From positions 1 through 49,484 of the forward strand of contig JACMLX010000132.1 of assembly GCA_014379355.1 (NCBI GenBank): 49,484 bases of DNA, in the 5' to 3' direction. Each line of letters begins with the position of its first letter. Position 1 is the stretch's first letter. Below are positions 1 to 8,074 of this stretch, piece by piece. Under the pieces are notes generated by a model. The model made no database searches and was not told the DNA's origin. It saw nothing but the letters and a program-made list of their open reading frames with translations. This stretch comes from Gemmatimonadaceae bacterium. GTDB taxonomy: Bacteria; Gemmatimonadota; Gemmatimonadetes; Gemmatimonadales; Gemmatimonadaceae. The position numbers were made by a program, and so were the translations under genes.

Positions 1-386
1 GCAAACGTCGAATCGAACGCGGTGACCGTGCTGCGCACTCCGACCATCGTCCAGTCGATCGACGGCGACGCCACGATGGCGCTGCCGAGGCGCGCCATTT
101 TCCGCTCGAGAATTTCGCGCGGGTACTTCTTCGTGCCGCGTTCCGACGCCTCCAGCAGCAGCAGTTCCAGCCCCGCCTTGGCCGCAGGCACCGCCGACAC
201 GCCGCCGAGCAGGTACAGGTTCGCCGCCACGACCTCGTTGGCCGTCACGCGACGGTGAATCACGCGCAGGCCGTTGACCTCGAACGACGTCGTCGCGGAA
301 TCGGCGAGACGTTGCGCCTGCGCTGACAGTGGGAGCAGCAGCGCCATCACGAGCCCGCGCGCGCCGGCCCGCAGGGCGCGGCTCAT
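1..386 (-). CDS. M16 family peptidase-like protein, degenerate partner (partial, runs off the window)
   Basis: The minus strand reads MSRALRAGARGLVMALLLPL, a signal peptide ending SAQAQ, then a mature start (SFEVNGLRVIHRRVTANEVV, LYLLGGVSAVPAAKAGLELL) that follows the beta-strand pattern of M16 (pitrilysin/insulinase-like) N-terminal domains. Where an active M16 enzyme has HxxEH this protein reads AKAGLELLLLEAS, so the zinc ligands are missing. The ATG overlaps the stop of the upstream M16 gene by four bases (ATGA), so the two are translationally coupled. In known bacterial pairs one subunit carries zinc and the other supplies the R/Y substrate-binding half. This is probably the non-catalytic half, secreted to the periplasm. 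The C-terminal part lies outside the window. Confidence 0.75.
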   Translation of the reverse strand, partial: MSRALRAGARGLVMALLLPLSAQAQRLADSATTSFEVNGLRVIHRRVTANEVVAANLYLLGGVSAVPAAKAGLELLLLEASERGTKKYPREILERKMARLGSAIVASPSIDWTMVGVRSTVTAFDSTF

Positions 387-1837
387 GGCGTCACCTTTGC
401 GCCCTTCACCGGACCGACCACATCCGCATCGGTCAGCTTCAGTCGCGCACGATCGGCGGCGCTGATCAGCACGCCCGTCACACTCGGCTTGCCGACGATG
501 AACTTCGCGGCGTAGCGCTGCAGATCCGGCGGCGTCTGTCGCGCCATGTTGTCCACGTATCCTAGGAAGTAGTCGAGATCGGCGACAGCCCACCAGAAAC
601 CGATCGTGTGTGTCAGCTCGGACGTCTTCTCGATGCCGAATTGATTGTCGGTGCCTCGCTGCGCCTTCACCGCCTCGAGTTCACTGACGGTGAAGTAGCC
701 CGGGTCATCCAGCTTGTCGATTTCACGCCAGAGCACCGCAAGCGCGTCCTTCAAGCGTTCCGGCGTGGTCTGCCCGCTGATCGTGATCGGACCGACCTGG
801 TCGAGCGTGTAGTAATTGACGCCGATCGCGGTCCAGAGGCCACTGTCGGTCAGCAGCCGCTGGAAACGCGAACCCTTCGTGTTCAAGGCATCCGAGAACA
901 CGTCGGCCGCATACGTGCTGGCGCGATCGCGCCGCACGCTCGGCCCCTGCCACTGGATCAGCACCGTGATGGCACCGACTTCCGCCTCGCTGATGATCGC
1001 TGACGATTGTGTCAGCGCCGGAATCGGCGGCACCGGATCGAGCTGAAACGGATCGGCGCCTTTCGCCCAATCGCCGAGTACCGAATCCGCATACGCGAAG
1101 ATCTGCGCCGGGTTGATGTCACCCGTCACGATCAGCGCCATGTTGTTCGGCACGTAGTAGCGACTCTGGATGAACTTCATCTTTTCCGGCGTCACCGTCC
1201 GCAGCACGTCGCGATTGCCGATCGTGTTCTTGCGGCTCGCCTGACCGGGATACAGTGCGGCACTCAGCTTCTGCGTGATGTCGAAACCGGGTGACGCTTC
1301 GTTGCGATCGTATTCACCCAGCACCACTTCCTTCTCCTGGGCCAGTTCATTCGGCAGGAACAGTGGTCCGCGGACGGCATCGGCGATCAGCGATATTCCG
1401 CCACGCACGCTGTCCGAGGGCAGGCTGAGGTAATAGTTGACCCGCTCCTCCTGCGTCGTGCCGTTGTAGCGCGCGCCCAGCTCCGCCGAACGCTGCCCGA
1501 ACGCCTCGGCATTCGGATACGCCTTGCTCGCCTTGAAGAACATGTGTTCGTACATGTGCGCGAGCCCCTCGTACTCGGGGCGCTGCGTGAACGCACCATT
1601 CTTCACGTTCAGTTCGACGGTGGCGATCGGAATGCCATGATTCTCGACCGCGATCACTTCGAGACCGTTGCGCAGCACCGTGCGCTTGATGACGCGCTCG
1701 AGTTCCGTGCGCTGCGCCTGCAGCGACGACGTGAGCGCGAGCACGGCCACGACGAACGGCGTGATGATGGCGATACGGCTGGAGCGTGTTCGGGTCACTG
1801 ACAGTGGGGAAGGCTGGTGAACGCGCGACGTGTGCAT
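383..1837 (-). CDS. Secreted zinc-dependent M16 family peptidase (active partner)
   Basis: A protein of about 484 aa. The N-terminus has a hydrophobic segment (IAIITPFVVAVLALTSSLQA) followed by Q, a typical export signal, so it should act in the periplasm or at the cell surface. The inverted zinc motif HMYEH (HxxEH) follows the strand TVELNVKNGAFTQRPEYEGLA, as in pitrilysin-family peptidases, and the C-terminal half has the second M16 domain. The start is uncertain: ATG at 1837 gives a long n-region, while GTG at 1798 (reading VTRTRSSR) gives a more usual signal peptide. The frame stays open further upstream but overlaps murB on the other strand, so it is not used. It overlaps the degenerate partner by ATGA and the two probably form a heterodimer. 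Confidence 0.85.
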   Translation of the reverse strand: MHTSRVHQPSPLSVTRTRSSRIAIITPFVVAVLALTSSLQAQRTELERVIKRTVLRNGLEVIAVENHGIPIATVELNVKNGAFTQRPEYEGLAHMYEHMFFKASKAYPNAEAFGQRSAELGARYNGTTQEERVNYYLSLPSDSVRGGISLIADAVRGPLFLPNELAQEKEVVLGEYDRNEASPGFDITQKLSAALYPGQASRKNTIGNRDVLRTVTPEKMKFIQSRYYVPNNMALIVTGDINPAQIFAYADSVLGDWAKGADPFQLDPVPPIPALTQSSAIISEAEVGAITVLIQWQGPSVRRDRASTYAADVFSDALNTKGSRFQRLLTDSGLWTAIGVNYYTLDQVGPITISGQTTPERLKDALAVLWREIDKLDDPGYFTVSELEAVKAQRGTDNQFGIEKTSELTHTIGFWWAVADLDYFLGYVDNMARQTPPDLQRYAAKFIVGKPSVTGVLISAADRARLKLTDADVVGPVKGAKVTP

Positions 1838-1879
1838 CGACAACTGGCACGCAGCACGAGGGCCGTGTTGTTTGGAGCA

Positions 1880-2860
1880 ATGACGACTGCAACCAACCGT
1901 GGCACCAGACCGGTGCCAGCTGCGACGCTCGATGCGGTGGCTGAACGCCTCTCGCCGACGCGTCTCAGGCGCGTCGCCGCGATTGCGCCATACACCACCT
2001 TCCGAATCGGGGGTCCGGCCGACCTCCTGTACGATGCAGACACGGGCGACGATCTGGCAGAGGCAATTGATAGCGCCGAGTCTGCGGGTGTGGATTGGTT
2101 CGTGCTTGGGCTCGGGGCGAACGTGCTGGTCGGCGACGGCGGTTACCGTGGGCTCGTGATCCGGAATCGCGCGCGTCACGTGACGTGGCACAGCGATGGA
2201 CGATGCATCGCGGAAAGCGGCACCGTGATGGCGGACCTGATTCGCGATGCGGTGAGCGCGGGCTGGTCCGGGCTCGAACACTATGTCGGCATCCCGAGCA
2301 CGGTCGGCGGGGCGATTTGGCAGAATCTCCACTTCCTCTCGCCGGCGCCGGACCGCGAGCGCACGATGTTCATTGCCGAGGTGTTCGACTCGTGCCGCGT
2401 CCGGAGGGAGTCAGGTGAGCGGACGACGGTGGATGCCAGCTATGTCGGGTTCGGCTACGACGACACCGTCTTCCACCACACCCGCGATGTGGTCCTGGAT
2501 GTCACTTTCCGGCTGGCACGGGGCGATGTGTTCGACATGCACCGCATTCTGCAGGAGAACCTGAGCTGGCGCGGCGCCCGTCATCCCTGGCTCGAGCACC
2601 ACCCGAGCGCTGGCTCGATTTTCAAGAAGATCGAGGGTATCGGCGCTGGACGCCTGGTCGATCAGTGCGGCCTGAAGGGATTTCGCATCGGTGACGCGCA
2701 GATCTCGCACATCCACGCCAACATCATGGTGAATCTCGGCCACGCCTCGGCAACCGACGTTCGGGCCCTGATCGCACATGCGCAGCGGGCCGTCTTCGAG
2801 AAATTCGGCCATCACCTGGAGCCGGAGATCGGCTTCATCGGGTCGTTCGACCCGCCCTGA
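1880..2860 (+). CDS. murB: UDP-N-acetylenolpyruvoylglucosamine reductase
   Basis: MurB reduces UDP-GlcNAc-enolpyruvate to UDP-MurNAc with NADPH and FAD, the second committed step of peptidoglycan synthesis in the cytoplasm. The protein is 326 aa from ATG 1880, close to the E. coli-type length. Visible motifs are YTTFRIGGPADLL (FAD-binding start), GLGANVLVGDGGYRGLVI, YVGIPSTVGGAIWQN, the serine-bearing HPSAGSIFKKIEGIGAGRLV and the C-terminal glutamate motif LEPEIGFIG. Ser and Glu are the expected proton donors. An alternative in-frame start at 1817 would add 21 unconserved residues and overlap the divergent peptidase gene. The gene stands alone and is transcribed away from the M16 pair. Confidence 0.93.
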   Translation: MTTATNRGTRPVPAATLDAVAERLSPTRLRRVAAIAPYTTFRIGGPADLLYDADTGDDLAEAIDSAESAGVDWFVLGLGANVLVGDGGYRGLVIRNRARHVTWHSDGRCIAESGTVMADLIRDAVSAGWSGLEHYVGIPSTVGGAIWQNLHFLSPAPDRERTMFIAEVFDSCRVRRESGERTTVDASYVGFGYDDTVFHHTRDVVLDVTFRLARGDVFDMHRILQENLSWRGARHPWLEHHPSAGSIFKKIEGIGAGRLVDQCGLKGFRIGDAQISHIHANIMVNLGHASATDVRALIAHAQRAVFEKFGHHLEPEIGFIGSFDPP

Positions 2861-3133
2861 GACGGTCGGCGGAGTGGCGCCCGGGTTGCGCCTATTGGGG
2901 GCAGCCACTCGCCTCCTTGTTCCAGCTCGTGTACGCACTACTTTAATTCGTGTACGAAGCATAAAGCTTCTCACGCGTAGCAGTTCAACGTGTTGCGAAG
3001 CAATATGGTTAACGTACGTGCTTCATCTGGTACGTGAGCGCAGTATCGAGCGTACGTCACATCCTGCGCGAACAGCCTCAGCGCCACACATTCGGGCTTG
3101 TGACGCCGACCTCTGATCACCGAGCGAGGGACG
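2861..3133 (+). promoter_or_regulatory. Intergenic region with five GTACG motifs upstream of the MarR gene
   Basis: This 273-base gap is AT-richer than its surroundings. The 9-mer TCGTGTACG is directly repeated at 2927 and 2948, 21 bases apart (two helical turns), and related GTACGTG/GTACGTC words start at 3014, 3030 and 3052. Evenly phased copies of one word ahead of a regulator gene suggest binding sites, possibly for the MarR protein itself. A weak hairpin (GAGTGGC at 2872 with GCCACTC at 2904) follows the murB stop but has no T-tract. No coding region is apparent. Confidence 0.4.
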
Positions 3134-3613
3134 ATGACCGTCACCCTGTCGACCGCACCGATGCTCGCAGCGCGCGAGGAGTCACCCGCGGCCGCGCGAG
3201 GCGCCCTGCTCGAGCGGGTGGCCACGCATTGGTCACTGCAGCTGCGAGCAGCTCTCGCGCCGCTCGACCTCACCCCTGCGCAGTTTCGCCTGCTGGTCGC
3301 AGCGGCCTGGCTGACCGCCAGAGGGGGCGGGGTCCGGCAATCGGATATTGCTGCACACGCCAGCGCCGATCCCGTCATGACGTCAGAGGTCCTCCGCACC
3401 CTGGAGCGACGCGGCCTGATCACGCGCACCGCGCACCCGAGCGACAAGCGGGCGCGGTCGATCGCCGTCACCGGTACAGGCGGCGCGCTGGCAGATCGCG
3501 CGATCCGTCTCGTGGACACCACGGAGACGCGATTCTTTGATGCGGGCTTGCCGGAGTTCGGCACGCTCGCCAAGGCGCTCAAGAAAGGTGGACGTGGAGC
3601 GGCCGAGCCGTGA
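3134..3613 (+). CDS. MarR-family winged-helix transcriptional regulator
   Basis: A 159-aa protein starting at ATG 3134 behind a GAGGGAC-type ribosome site. The core reads like a MarR winged helix: a dimerisation helix (LLERVATHWSLQLRAALAPL), LTPAQFRLLVAAAWL, a recognition region (RQSDIAAHASADPVMTSEVL), then the wing (LERRGLITRTAHPSDKRARS). Such proteins bind palindromic operators as dimers and usually repress their own or neighbouring genes until a ligand is bound. The ligand and targets cannot be told from the sequence. The upstream GTACG cluster is a plausible operator. It ends convergently with the ArsC-like gene. Confidence 0.8.
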   Translation: MTVTLSTAPMLAAREESPAAARGALLERVATHWSLQLRAALAPLDLTPAQFRLLVAAAWLTARGGGVRQSDIAAHASADPVMTSEVLRTLERRGLITRTAHPSDKRARSIAVTGTGGALADRAIRLVDTTETRFFDAGLPEFGTLAKALKKGGRGAAEP

Positions 3614-3775
3614 TGCCGAGTTTGACCATAGCGTCATCAGTGCCGTATCACTGGCGCGGTAGTGATTAGTTGATGCTCTGATTGAACACAATTTTCACAT
3701 GGCTCTTGCGGCGGCGTCGAGACGAAAGCGCACGCGGCCTGACCGGTGCGACGCGTCAAGCCACAAAGGCGGAGC
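3614..3775. other. Convergent intergenic gap with a small inverted repeat
   Basis: This 162-base gap lies between the 3' ends of the MarR and ArsC-like genes. ATCACT at 3647 and AGTGAT at 3661 form a 6-bp inverted repeat around GGCGCGGT. No coding region is convincing and there is no clear T-tract terminator. Confidence 0.4.
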
Positions 3776-4132
3776 TCACGTCAGGCCCTCCGCCACCCAC
3801 CGCTTCCATTCCTCATCGCTATCCCCAATGCTCAGCTTGTTCACATTGCGGACGAGTGGCTGCATCAGCAGCAATGGTTCGTCCTGCAGGATGTCCAGCC
3901 AGCGATCCGTCCCGTATCGCGCTGGGCCAAGCCCCAGCTCATGGAACCGTTTGCCCTCCCGGTCGATCAGTGCGTCGACCCCGAATTTCTGCACGAACCG
4001 CTGCAGCTCCCCTTTCGACGCCGCCCGCTCCGCCAGGTCCACGAAATGCACCGGGACCCGTCGTTCGGCAAAAAAGCGTTGTGCCTTGCGTGTGGCCGCA
4101 CTTTTCTTCGTGCCGAAAATCTGGACGGGCAT
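3776..4132 (-). CDS. ArsC/Spx-like thioredoxin-fold protein lacking the catalytic cysteine
   Basis: The 118-aa protein begins MPVQIFGTKKSAATRKAQRF, which aligns with the first strand and helix of the ArsC/Spx/YffB family (compare the YGIKNCDTIKKA pattern of YffB). The family cysteine position is serine here. There is no cysteine at the equivalent of the Spx CxxC motif either. The rest (VHFVDLAERAASKGELQRFV, DEPLLLMQPLVRNVNKLSIG) keeps the family's later helices and the LVR region. Without cysteine it cannot act as a classical arsenate reductase, so a non-redox role is possible. ATG 4132 is preferred over an upstream in-frame start that adds 16 unconserved residues. Confidence 0.75.
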   Translation of the reverse strand: MPVQIFGTKKSAATRKAQRFFAERRVPVHFVDLAERAASKGELQRFVQKFGVDALIDREGKRFHELGLGPARYGTDRWLDILQDEPLLLMQPLVRNVNKLSIGDSDEEWKRWVAEGLT

Positions 4133-4346
4133 CGGTGTCCTGCAGGATGGAGTTGGCGCGCCGAACACACACTCGCGCATTCAGCGGCGTGATGGTGATC
4201 GGCCGAATCGCACACATGAGACAGGCGGCGCCACGTGAACAGGTAGGTTGCAGCGCGACGTATTGACCCCGCGTTTCCTGTCACGCGCGCTGCGTCTGTC
4301 GACGATGCGACGGCGACCCCAACCAATGTAGGATCTCCAGCACCGC
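4133..4346. other. Divergent intergenic region between the ArsC-like and YheT-like genes
   Basis: A gap of 214 bases separates two divergent genes and should hold both promoters. I could not identify clear -35/-10 pairs or an operator by eye, and the short open frames here have no recognisable product. Confidence 0.35.
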
Positions 4347-5390
4347 ATGACAGCCACATCGACCTTCCGTGCGCCATGGTTCGCCCGGAATCCGCATATC
4401 CAGACGCTCTGGGGCAAGTTCGTCGCGCCGGAACGACCAGTCGACGCGCGCCGAGAGGTGTGGCAGACCCCGGACGGGGACGAGGTGGTGGTACTGCGCG
4501 CCAACGCGGAACTCACGGCGGCGCCGCGATTCGTGCTGTTTCACGGGCTCGAAGGCACCGAGCGATCGCACTATGTGCCATCGCTGTTCCGCTCCGTCGC
4601 CCAGCGGGGTTGGGCGGCCGACATGCTGCTGTGGCGCTCCTGCGGCGGCATCAACAATCGCGCCGCACGATTCTATCATTCCGGCGAAACCGACGACGCA
4701 TCCTGGTTCCTGAATCGTCTGGCGGCGCTCTACCCCTCCGCGCCGCTGATCGCGTGCGGTGTGTCGCTGGGCGGCAACGTGCTCACGAAATTGATCGGCG
4801 ATGCGTCACTCCCGCTGCCCGCCACACTGCGCGCCGCCGCAGCAGTCTCGGTGCCGTTCGACCTCGAGCGTGGCTCCCGGCACATCAGTCTCGGCGTCAC
4901 GAGCATGTACGAAAAGTGGTTTCTCCGTTCGTTGCGCGTGAAGGCCCTCGAGAAGGCGTCGCGTTATCCCGATCGGTTCCCGCGACCTGAACGGATCGCG
5001 CGCATCCGTACCCTCTGGGAATTCGACGATCTCATCACCGGCCCGCTTCATGGCTTTGATGGTGCCACGGACTATTACACGCGTTCGAGCGCCAAACATT
5101 TCGTGGAAACCGCTCGTGTTCCGCTGCTGTTGCTGAGCGCCGCCGACGATCCGTTTCTGCCTCGTGACGTCCTCGACGAGGTGCGGCAGCGTGCACGCGC
5201 CAACGCGCTGGTGCACACGGAGTTCGTGCAGCACGGCGGACATGTCGGCTTCATCACTGGCGACTCGCCGCGACGGTCGCGATCGTACCTCAGCGAGCGC
5301 GTACCCGATTTTCTGGCGCAATTCGTGGATCGTGCCGCCTCGGGTCCGCAGCCGGTGCACGACGCACCGGACAGCGCGACAGTGCGCTGA
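4347..5390 (+). CDS. YheT-family alpha/beta hydrolase
   Basis: A 347-aa cytoplasmic alpha/beta hydrolase. The opening FRAPWFARNPHIQTLWGKFV is the hallmark N-terminus of the YheT/ABHD1-3 group. LFHGLEGTERSHY is the oxyanion region, GVSLGGNV carries the nucleophile serine, AADDPFLP the acid and HGGHVGFI the histidine, so the triad is complete. WRSCGGINNRAARFYHSGET is also typical of the family. Substrates in bacteria are poorly known; lipid or ester hydrolysis is the usual guess. A hydrolase of another alpha/beta subgroup follows 68 bases downstream, so the two may share a transcript. Confidence 0.85.
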   Translation: MTATSTFRAPWFARNPHIQTLWGKFVAPERPVDARREVWQTPDGDEVVVLRANAELTAAPRFVLFHGLEGTERSHYVPSLFRSVAQRGWAADMLLWRSCGGINNRAARFYHSGETDDASWFLNRLAALYPSAPLIACGVSLGGNVLTKLIGDASLPLPATLRAAAAVSVPFDLERGSRHISLGVTSMYEKWFLRSLRVKALEKASRYPDRFPRPERIARIRTLWEFDDLITGPLHGFDGATDYYTRSSAKHFVETARVPLLLLSAADDPFLPRDVLDEVRQRARANALVHTEFVQHGGHVGFITGDSPRRSRSYLSERVPDFLAQFVDRAASGPQPVHDAPDSATVR

Positions 5391-5458
5391 CGTGTGTGCG
5401 CCGATCCCACCCGGCGCACTCTGCACACCTCGACGTCTCACTTCTCCGGTATCGATCG

Positions 5459-6385
5459 ATGTCCCTTCCGCCTGCCACCGCCTGCGCTGCGGCCGTCCTG
5501 AGCCTCCTCGCCTTCTCCGCCTGCGCAACGCCCGCGGTTCAGCAGGGTCGGGAACACGATGAGCATTTGGCGCACGAGCCGGCTGCATCTGGCGTCGCGG
5601 CTGGCACGGCACAGCCCGACGATGCGAACTTGCCCGCGGGCGCACTGACGGTCGCCGCACGACTCGCCACCTCACCGCGCCATGGCGAATACGTCATGAT
5701 CCCGCGCACACCGGGCGGATCCGACTCGCTGCGGGCATGGGTCGTGTATCCGGAGCGCAAGGACAAGGCGCCGGTGGTAGTCGTGATCCACGAAATCTTC
5801 GGACTCAGCACCTGGGTGCGCGGGGTGGCCGATCAACTGGCGGCGGATGGCTTCATCGCCGTTGCACCCGATCTGCTCACCGGCAAATACACGCTCGCCG
5901 CGGGCGATACGATCATGCAGGCGCAGGCCTCTGCGCTGATTCGTACACTCGCGCCCGACAGCGTGCAGCGCGACATCGCACGCAGCGCAGAGTATGGCAT
6001 GTCGTTGCCCGCCGCGAAGCAGAGCTTCGGCGTGGTCGGATTCTGCTGGGGCGGATCCACGTCGTTCAACGCGGCGGTGCGTGCGCACCCGAAGCTGAAG
6101 GGAGCCGTGGTCTACTACGGAACGGCACCCGCGTCGACCGAGTTGACGACGGTGCGGGCTCCGGTGCTCGGTCTGTATGGTGAAAACGACGCGCGCGTGA
6201 ATGCGACGATTCCCGGCGCGGACTCGACCATGAAAGCACTTCGCAAGCCGTACGAGCCTGTGATTCTCACGGGCGCCGGGCATGGCTTCCTGCGCCAGCA
6301 GGATGGGCAGAACGGCGCCAATCTCACGGCCGCACGTTCGGCGTGGCCGAAGACCGTTGCGTTCTTTCAGCGCACACTTCGTTGA
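5459..6385 (+). CDS. Dienelactone-hydrolase-like lipoprotein
   Basis: ATG 5459 gives 308 aa. The N-terminus is a lipoprotein signal with lipobox LAFSAC, so the protein is probably anchored to a membrane facing the periplasm. The hydrolase domain starts around residue 75 (YVMIPRTPGGSDSLRAWVVY) and has VVVIHEIFGLSTWVRGVADQ, the cysteine nucleophile elbow GFCWGGST characteristic of dienelactone hydrolases, the acid near GENDARVNA and the histidine in GAGHGFLRQQDG. The true substrate is unknown; many such exported DLH-like proteins are not in aromatic degradation operons, and none is present here. A start 63 bases upstream would destroy the signal peptide. Confidence 0.85.
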   Translation: MSLPPATACAAAVLSLLAFSACATPAVQQGREHDEHLAHEPAASGVAAGTAQPDDANLPAGALTVAARLATSPRHGEYVMIPRTPGGSDSLRAWVVYPERKDKAPVVVVIHEIFGLSTWVRGVADQLAADGFIAVAPDLLTGKYTLAAGDTIMQAQASALIRTLAPDSVQRDIARSAEYGMSLPAAKQSFGVVGFCWGGSTSFNAAVRAHPKLKGAVVYYGTAPASTELTTVRAPVLGLYGENDARVNATIPGADSTMKALRKPYEPVILTGAGHGFLRQQDGQNGANLTAARSAWPKTVAFFQRTLR

Positions 6386-6483
6386 GTGCGGGCGCGACGC
6401 GTGCCGAATTGCGTGATCGGCAGGTGCCGCTCGTATCAGGAGATTGTGCGTACGCGTTCGACCGTTGAATCGAGGAGTGGTGC

Positions 6484-7011
6484 GTGGGCCGTTTCAGTCT
6501 CTTTCATCTTGTCTTTGTCGCGGGCCTGCTGATGTCGGTCCGTGTGATGGTGGCCGGCGTCGAGCGTGATCGCGGAGAGGCCGGCTCGGTGGTCCGCACC
6601 CGATGGGCGATGCTGGCTGGTGCCCTGACACTGACGGGTTTCGTCGGGTCGTTGCTCGTACAGCAACAGGCGTCAGGTGTCGTGATCACGCTCGCATCGA
6701 TTGCCGCCGTCCTGATGGGCGTATCGAGTGCGCGGTTTTTGGTCCGGCGCGCGGTGGCGATTCCGGTGAGCGATCACGAATTCGATCCGCGCTTCGCGAT
6801 GCAGGGCGTGCCCGCGCTCGTGGTCGCGGCGATTCCCGCATTCGGCGCAGGTCAGATCCGTCTGCCGGCGCACAACGGTGCGAGCGCGGTGGTCGCGGCG
6901 CGCAGCGTCGATGGGACGCACATCGGATGCGATGTCGAAGTCGGCGTGGAACGCATCGACGATGGCGTGGCCTTTGTGGAAGTCTGGTCCGCGATCGAGG
7001 CACGTCTCTGA
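6484..7011 (+). CDS. NfeD-like membrane protein with C-terminal OB-fold domain
   Basis: A 175-aa protein starting at GTG 6484, six to seven bases after a strong GAGGAG ribosome site. Three hydrophobic segments (about residues 5-24, 41-60, 65-83) are followed by a soluble domain (VPALVVAAIPAFGAGQIRLP, GCDVEVGVERIDDGVAFVEV) that resembles the short beta-barrel of NfeD proteins. NfeD-type proteins usually pair with a membrane protease or a stomatin/flotillin; neither is next door, so its role is open. A second small membrane protein follows 69 bases downstream. Confidence 0.55.
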   Translation: MGRFSLFHLVFVAGLLMSVRVMVAGVERDRGEAGSVVRTRWAMLAGALTLTGFVGSLLVQQQASGVVITLASIAAVLMGVSSARFLVRRAVAIPVSDHEFDPRFAMQGVPALVVAAIPAFGAGQIRLPAHNGASAVVAARSVDGTHIGCDVEVGVERIDDGVAFVEVWSAIEARL

Positions 7012-7080
7012 CGCATCGTCTGCCCGTACCGAGCACGTGCCGCGCATGACCTGAGTGCCGAACGCCTGTGGGGTGACTGC

Positions 7081-7380
7081 ATGTCCGACACTGTCTTGTT
7101 CGTTCTGGTCTTCGGCGGACTGTTCGTCTTGCGCGGCGTGGCCGCGACGATCGTCTTTCTCTGGATCCTGCCGGACGGCGTCCGGTGTCCGCAGTGCGAC
7201 GCCGAAACGACACGCGTGGAGTCGGGCGGCGTATTGCGTTGGCTGCCGCAGTTCCGGTCGAGCTGGTGTCTGGTCTGCGGATGGCACGGTGTGCATCGCA
7301 TCGTGAAGACCCCTGTCTCATCGGCGCCATCACGCGCGGACACCTCGGCGTCGGCAGCGACACCCGGACGGCGGCGGTAG
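7081..7380 (+). CDS. Small membrane protein with a zinc-ribbon-like cysteine pair
   Basis: A 99-aa protein with one N-terminal transmembrane segment (VLFVLVFGGLFVLRGVAATI) followed by CPQC and, 31 residues later, CLVCGWHG, a CxxC...CxxC layout typical of a zinc ribbon. The tail is rich in Ser, Ala and Arg. No known family is recognised. It probably shares a transcript with the NfeD-like gene and may interact with it at the membrane, but that is inference. Confidence 0.5.
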   Translation: MSDTVLFVLVFGGLFVLRGVAATIVFLWILPDGVRCPQCDAETTRVESGGVLRWLPQFRSSWCLVCGWHGVHRIVKTPVSSAPSRADTSASAATPGRRR

Positions 7381-7427
7381 GGAACGTCTGCAGAAATGGG
7401 ATGGGGCGAATTCTGCAGCGATGTTCC
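7381..7427. terminator. Hairpin between convergent genes
   Basis: GGAACGTCTGCAGAA (7381-7395) pairs imperfectly with TTCTGCAGCGATGTTCC (7411-7427). It begins immediately after the stop of the small membrane protein gene and precedes the 3' end of a minus-strand gene, so it may terminate either transcript. There is no T-tract. Confidence 0.4.
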
Positions 7428-7477
7428 GGAGACGTGTCGCGCGCGGTGTGTGATCGGCGTGTCACCGCGCAGGACGG

Positions 7478-7762
7478 TCAGCGGTGTCGCACGTAGAGTT
7501 CGAGCCAGTCGGGGAACCCGCCTGGAATTTCCATAAAGTCATCGAAGTATACCAATCCCGCCTCTTCGAACAATTCGATGAGGTTCGGCACGTCGTCGGG
7601 GGACGGCAGCGGGCCGATCACGATCAGTAGGCCTTCGACGCGGAACTCCTCATCGGTGAGGTTGAGGACCCGGTCGATGGTTTCGCGTGAGAGCCCGGCG
7701 GTTTCGAAGGCGGGGCGCCGGACGGCGAGCGTCGGGCCGCTCGGGGGCAGGGAAATGGGCAT
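7478..7762 (-). CDS. Small conserved-looking hypothetical protein
   Basis: A 94-aa acidic protein (MPISLPPSGPTLAVRRPAFE, then VLNLTDEEFRVEGLLIVIGP, LIELFEEAGLVYFDDFMEIP, GGFPDWLELYVRHR). Codon use and composition look coding, but I recognise no family, signal peptide or membrane segment. ATG 7762 is chosen; an in-frame start at 7804 adds 14 residues of low-complexity character. No good ribosome site is visible for either start. It diverges from the parS-parAB region. Confidence 0.5.
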   Translation of the reverse strand: MPISLPPSGPTLAVRRPAFETAGLSRETIDRVLNLTDEEFRVEGLLIVIGPLPSPDDVPNLIELFEEAGLVYFDDFMEIPGGFPDWLELYVRHR

Positions 7763-7950
7763 GTGGTGGTGGAGGAGTGACGGGCAAGTTGGCGTGACGC
7801 GCACATAATCGAAATGCGGGTTCGCTGATCGCTGTGGTCACGCCGTGGCGAGGAGACACTGCGACGCCCGCTGATGAACGCAGCGCCAATTGGCAATGTA
7901 AGTCTATACGTCACATGTACTTAGCTTAATGCGATCCCAGCTGCTCCGCG

Positions 7951-7966
7951 TGTTTCACGTGAAACA
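7951..7966. promoter_or_regulatory. parS: parS centromere site 1 (perfect palindrome)
   Basis: TGTTTCACGTGAAACA matches the universal bacterial parS palindrome exactly. ParB-CTP loads here and spreads to form the partition complex that ParA segregates. It lies 109 bases upstream of the parA start. Confidence 0.95.
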
Positions 7967-7985
7967 CTCCGTTTGTGGGGCGACG

Positions 7986-8001
7986 TGTTTCACGTGGAAC
8001 A
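7986..8001. promoter_or_regulatory. parS: parS centromere site 2 (one mismatch)
   Basis: TGTTTCACGTGGAACA differs from the parS consensus at one position and lies 35 bases (centre to centre) from the perfect site. It falls within the parA leader, so ParB bound here could also affect parAB expression. Its presence argues against the parA start at 7973. Confidence 0.9.
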
Positions 8002-8074
8002 TCCGCAGGCACCACGGCGCTTCTCGCGGAGTATATTCGGCGCAGGTCATCCTCCTCCCCCGCCGCACACACCA

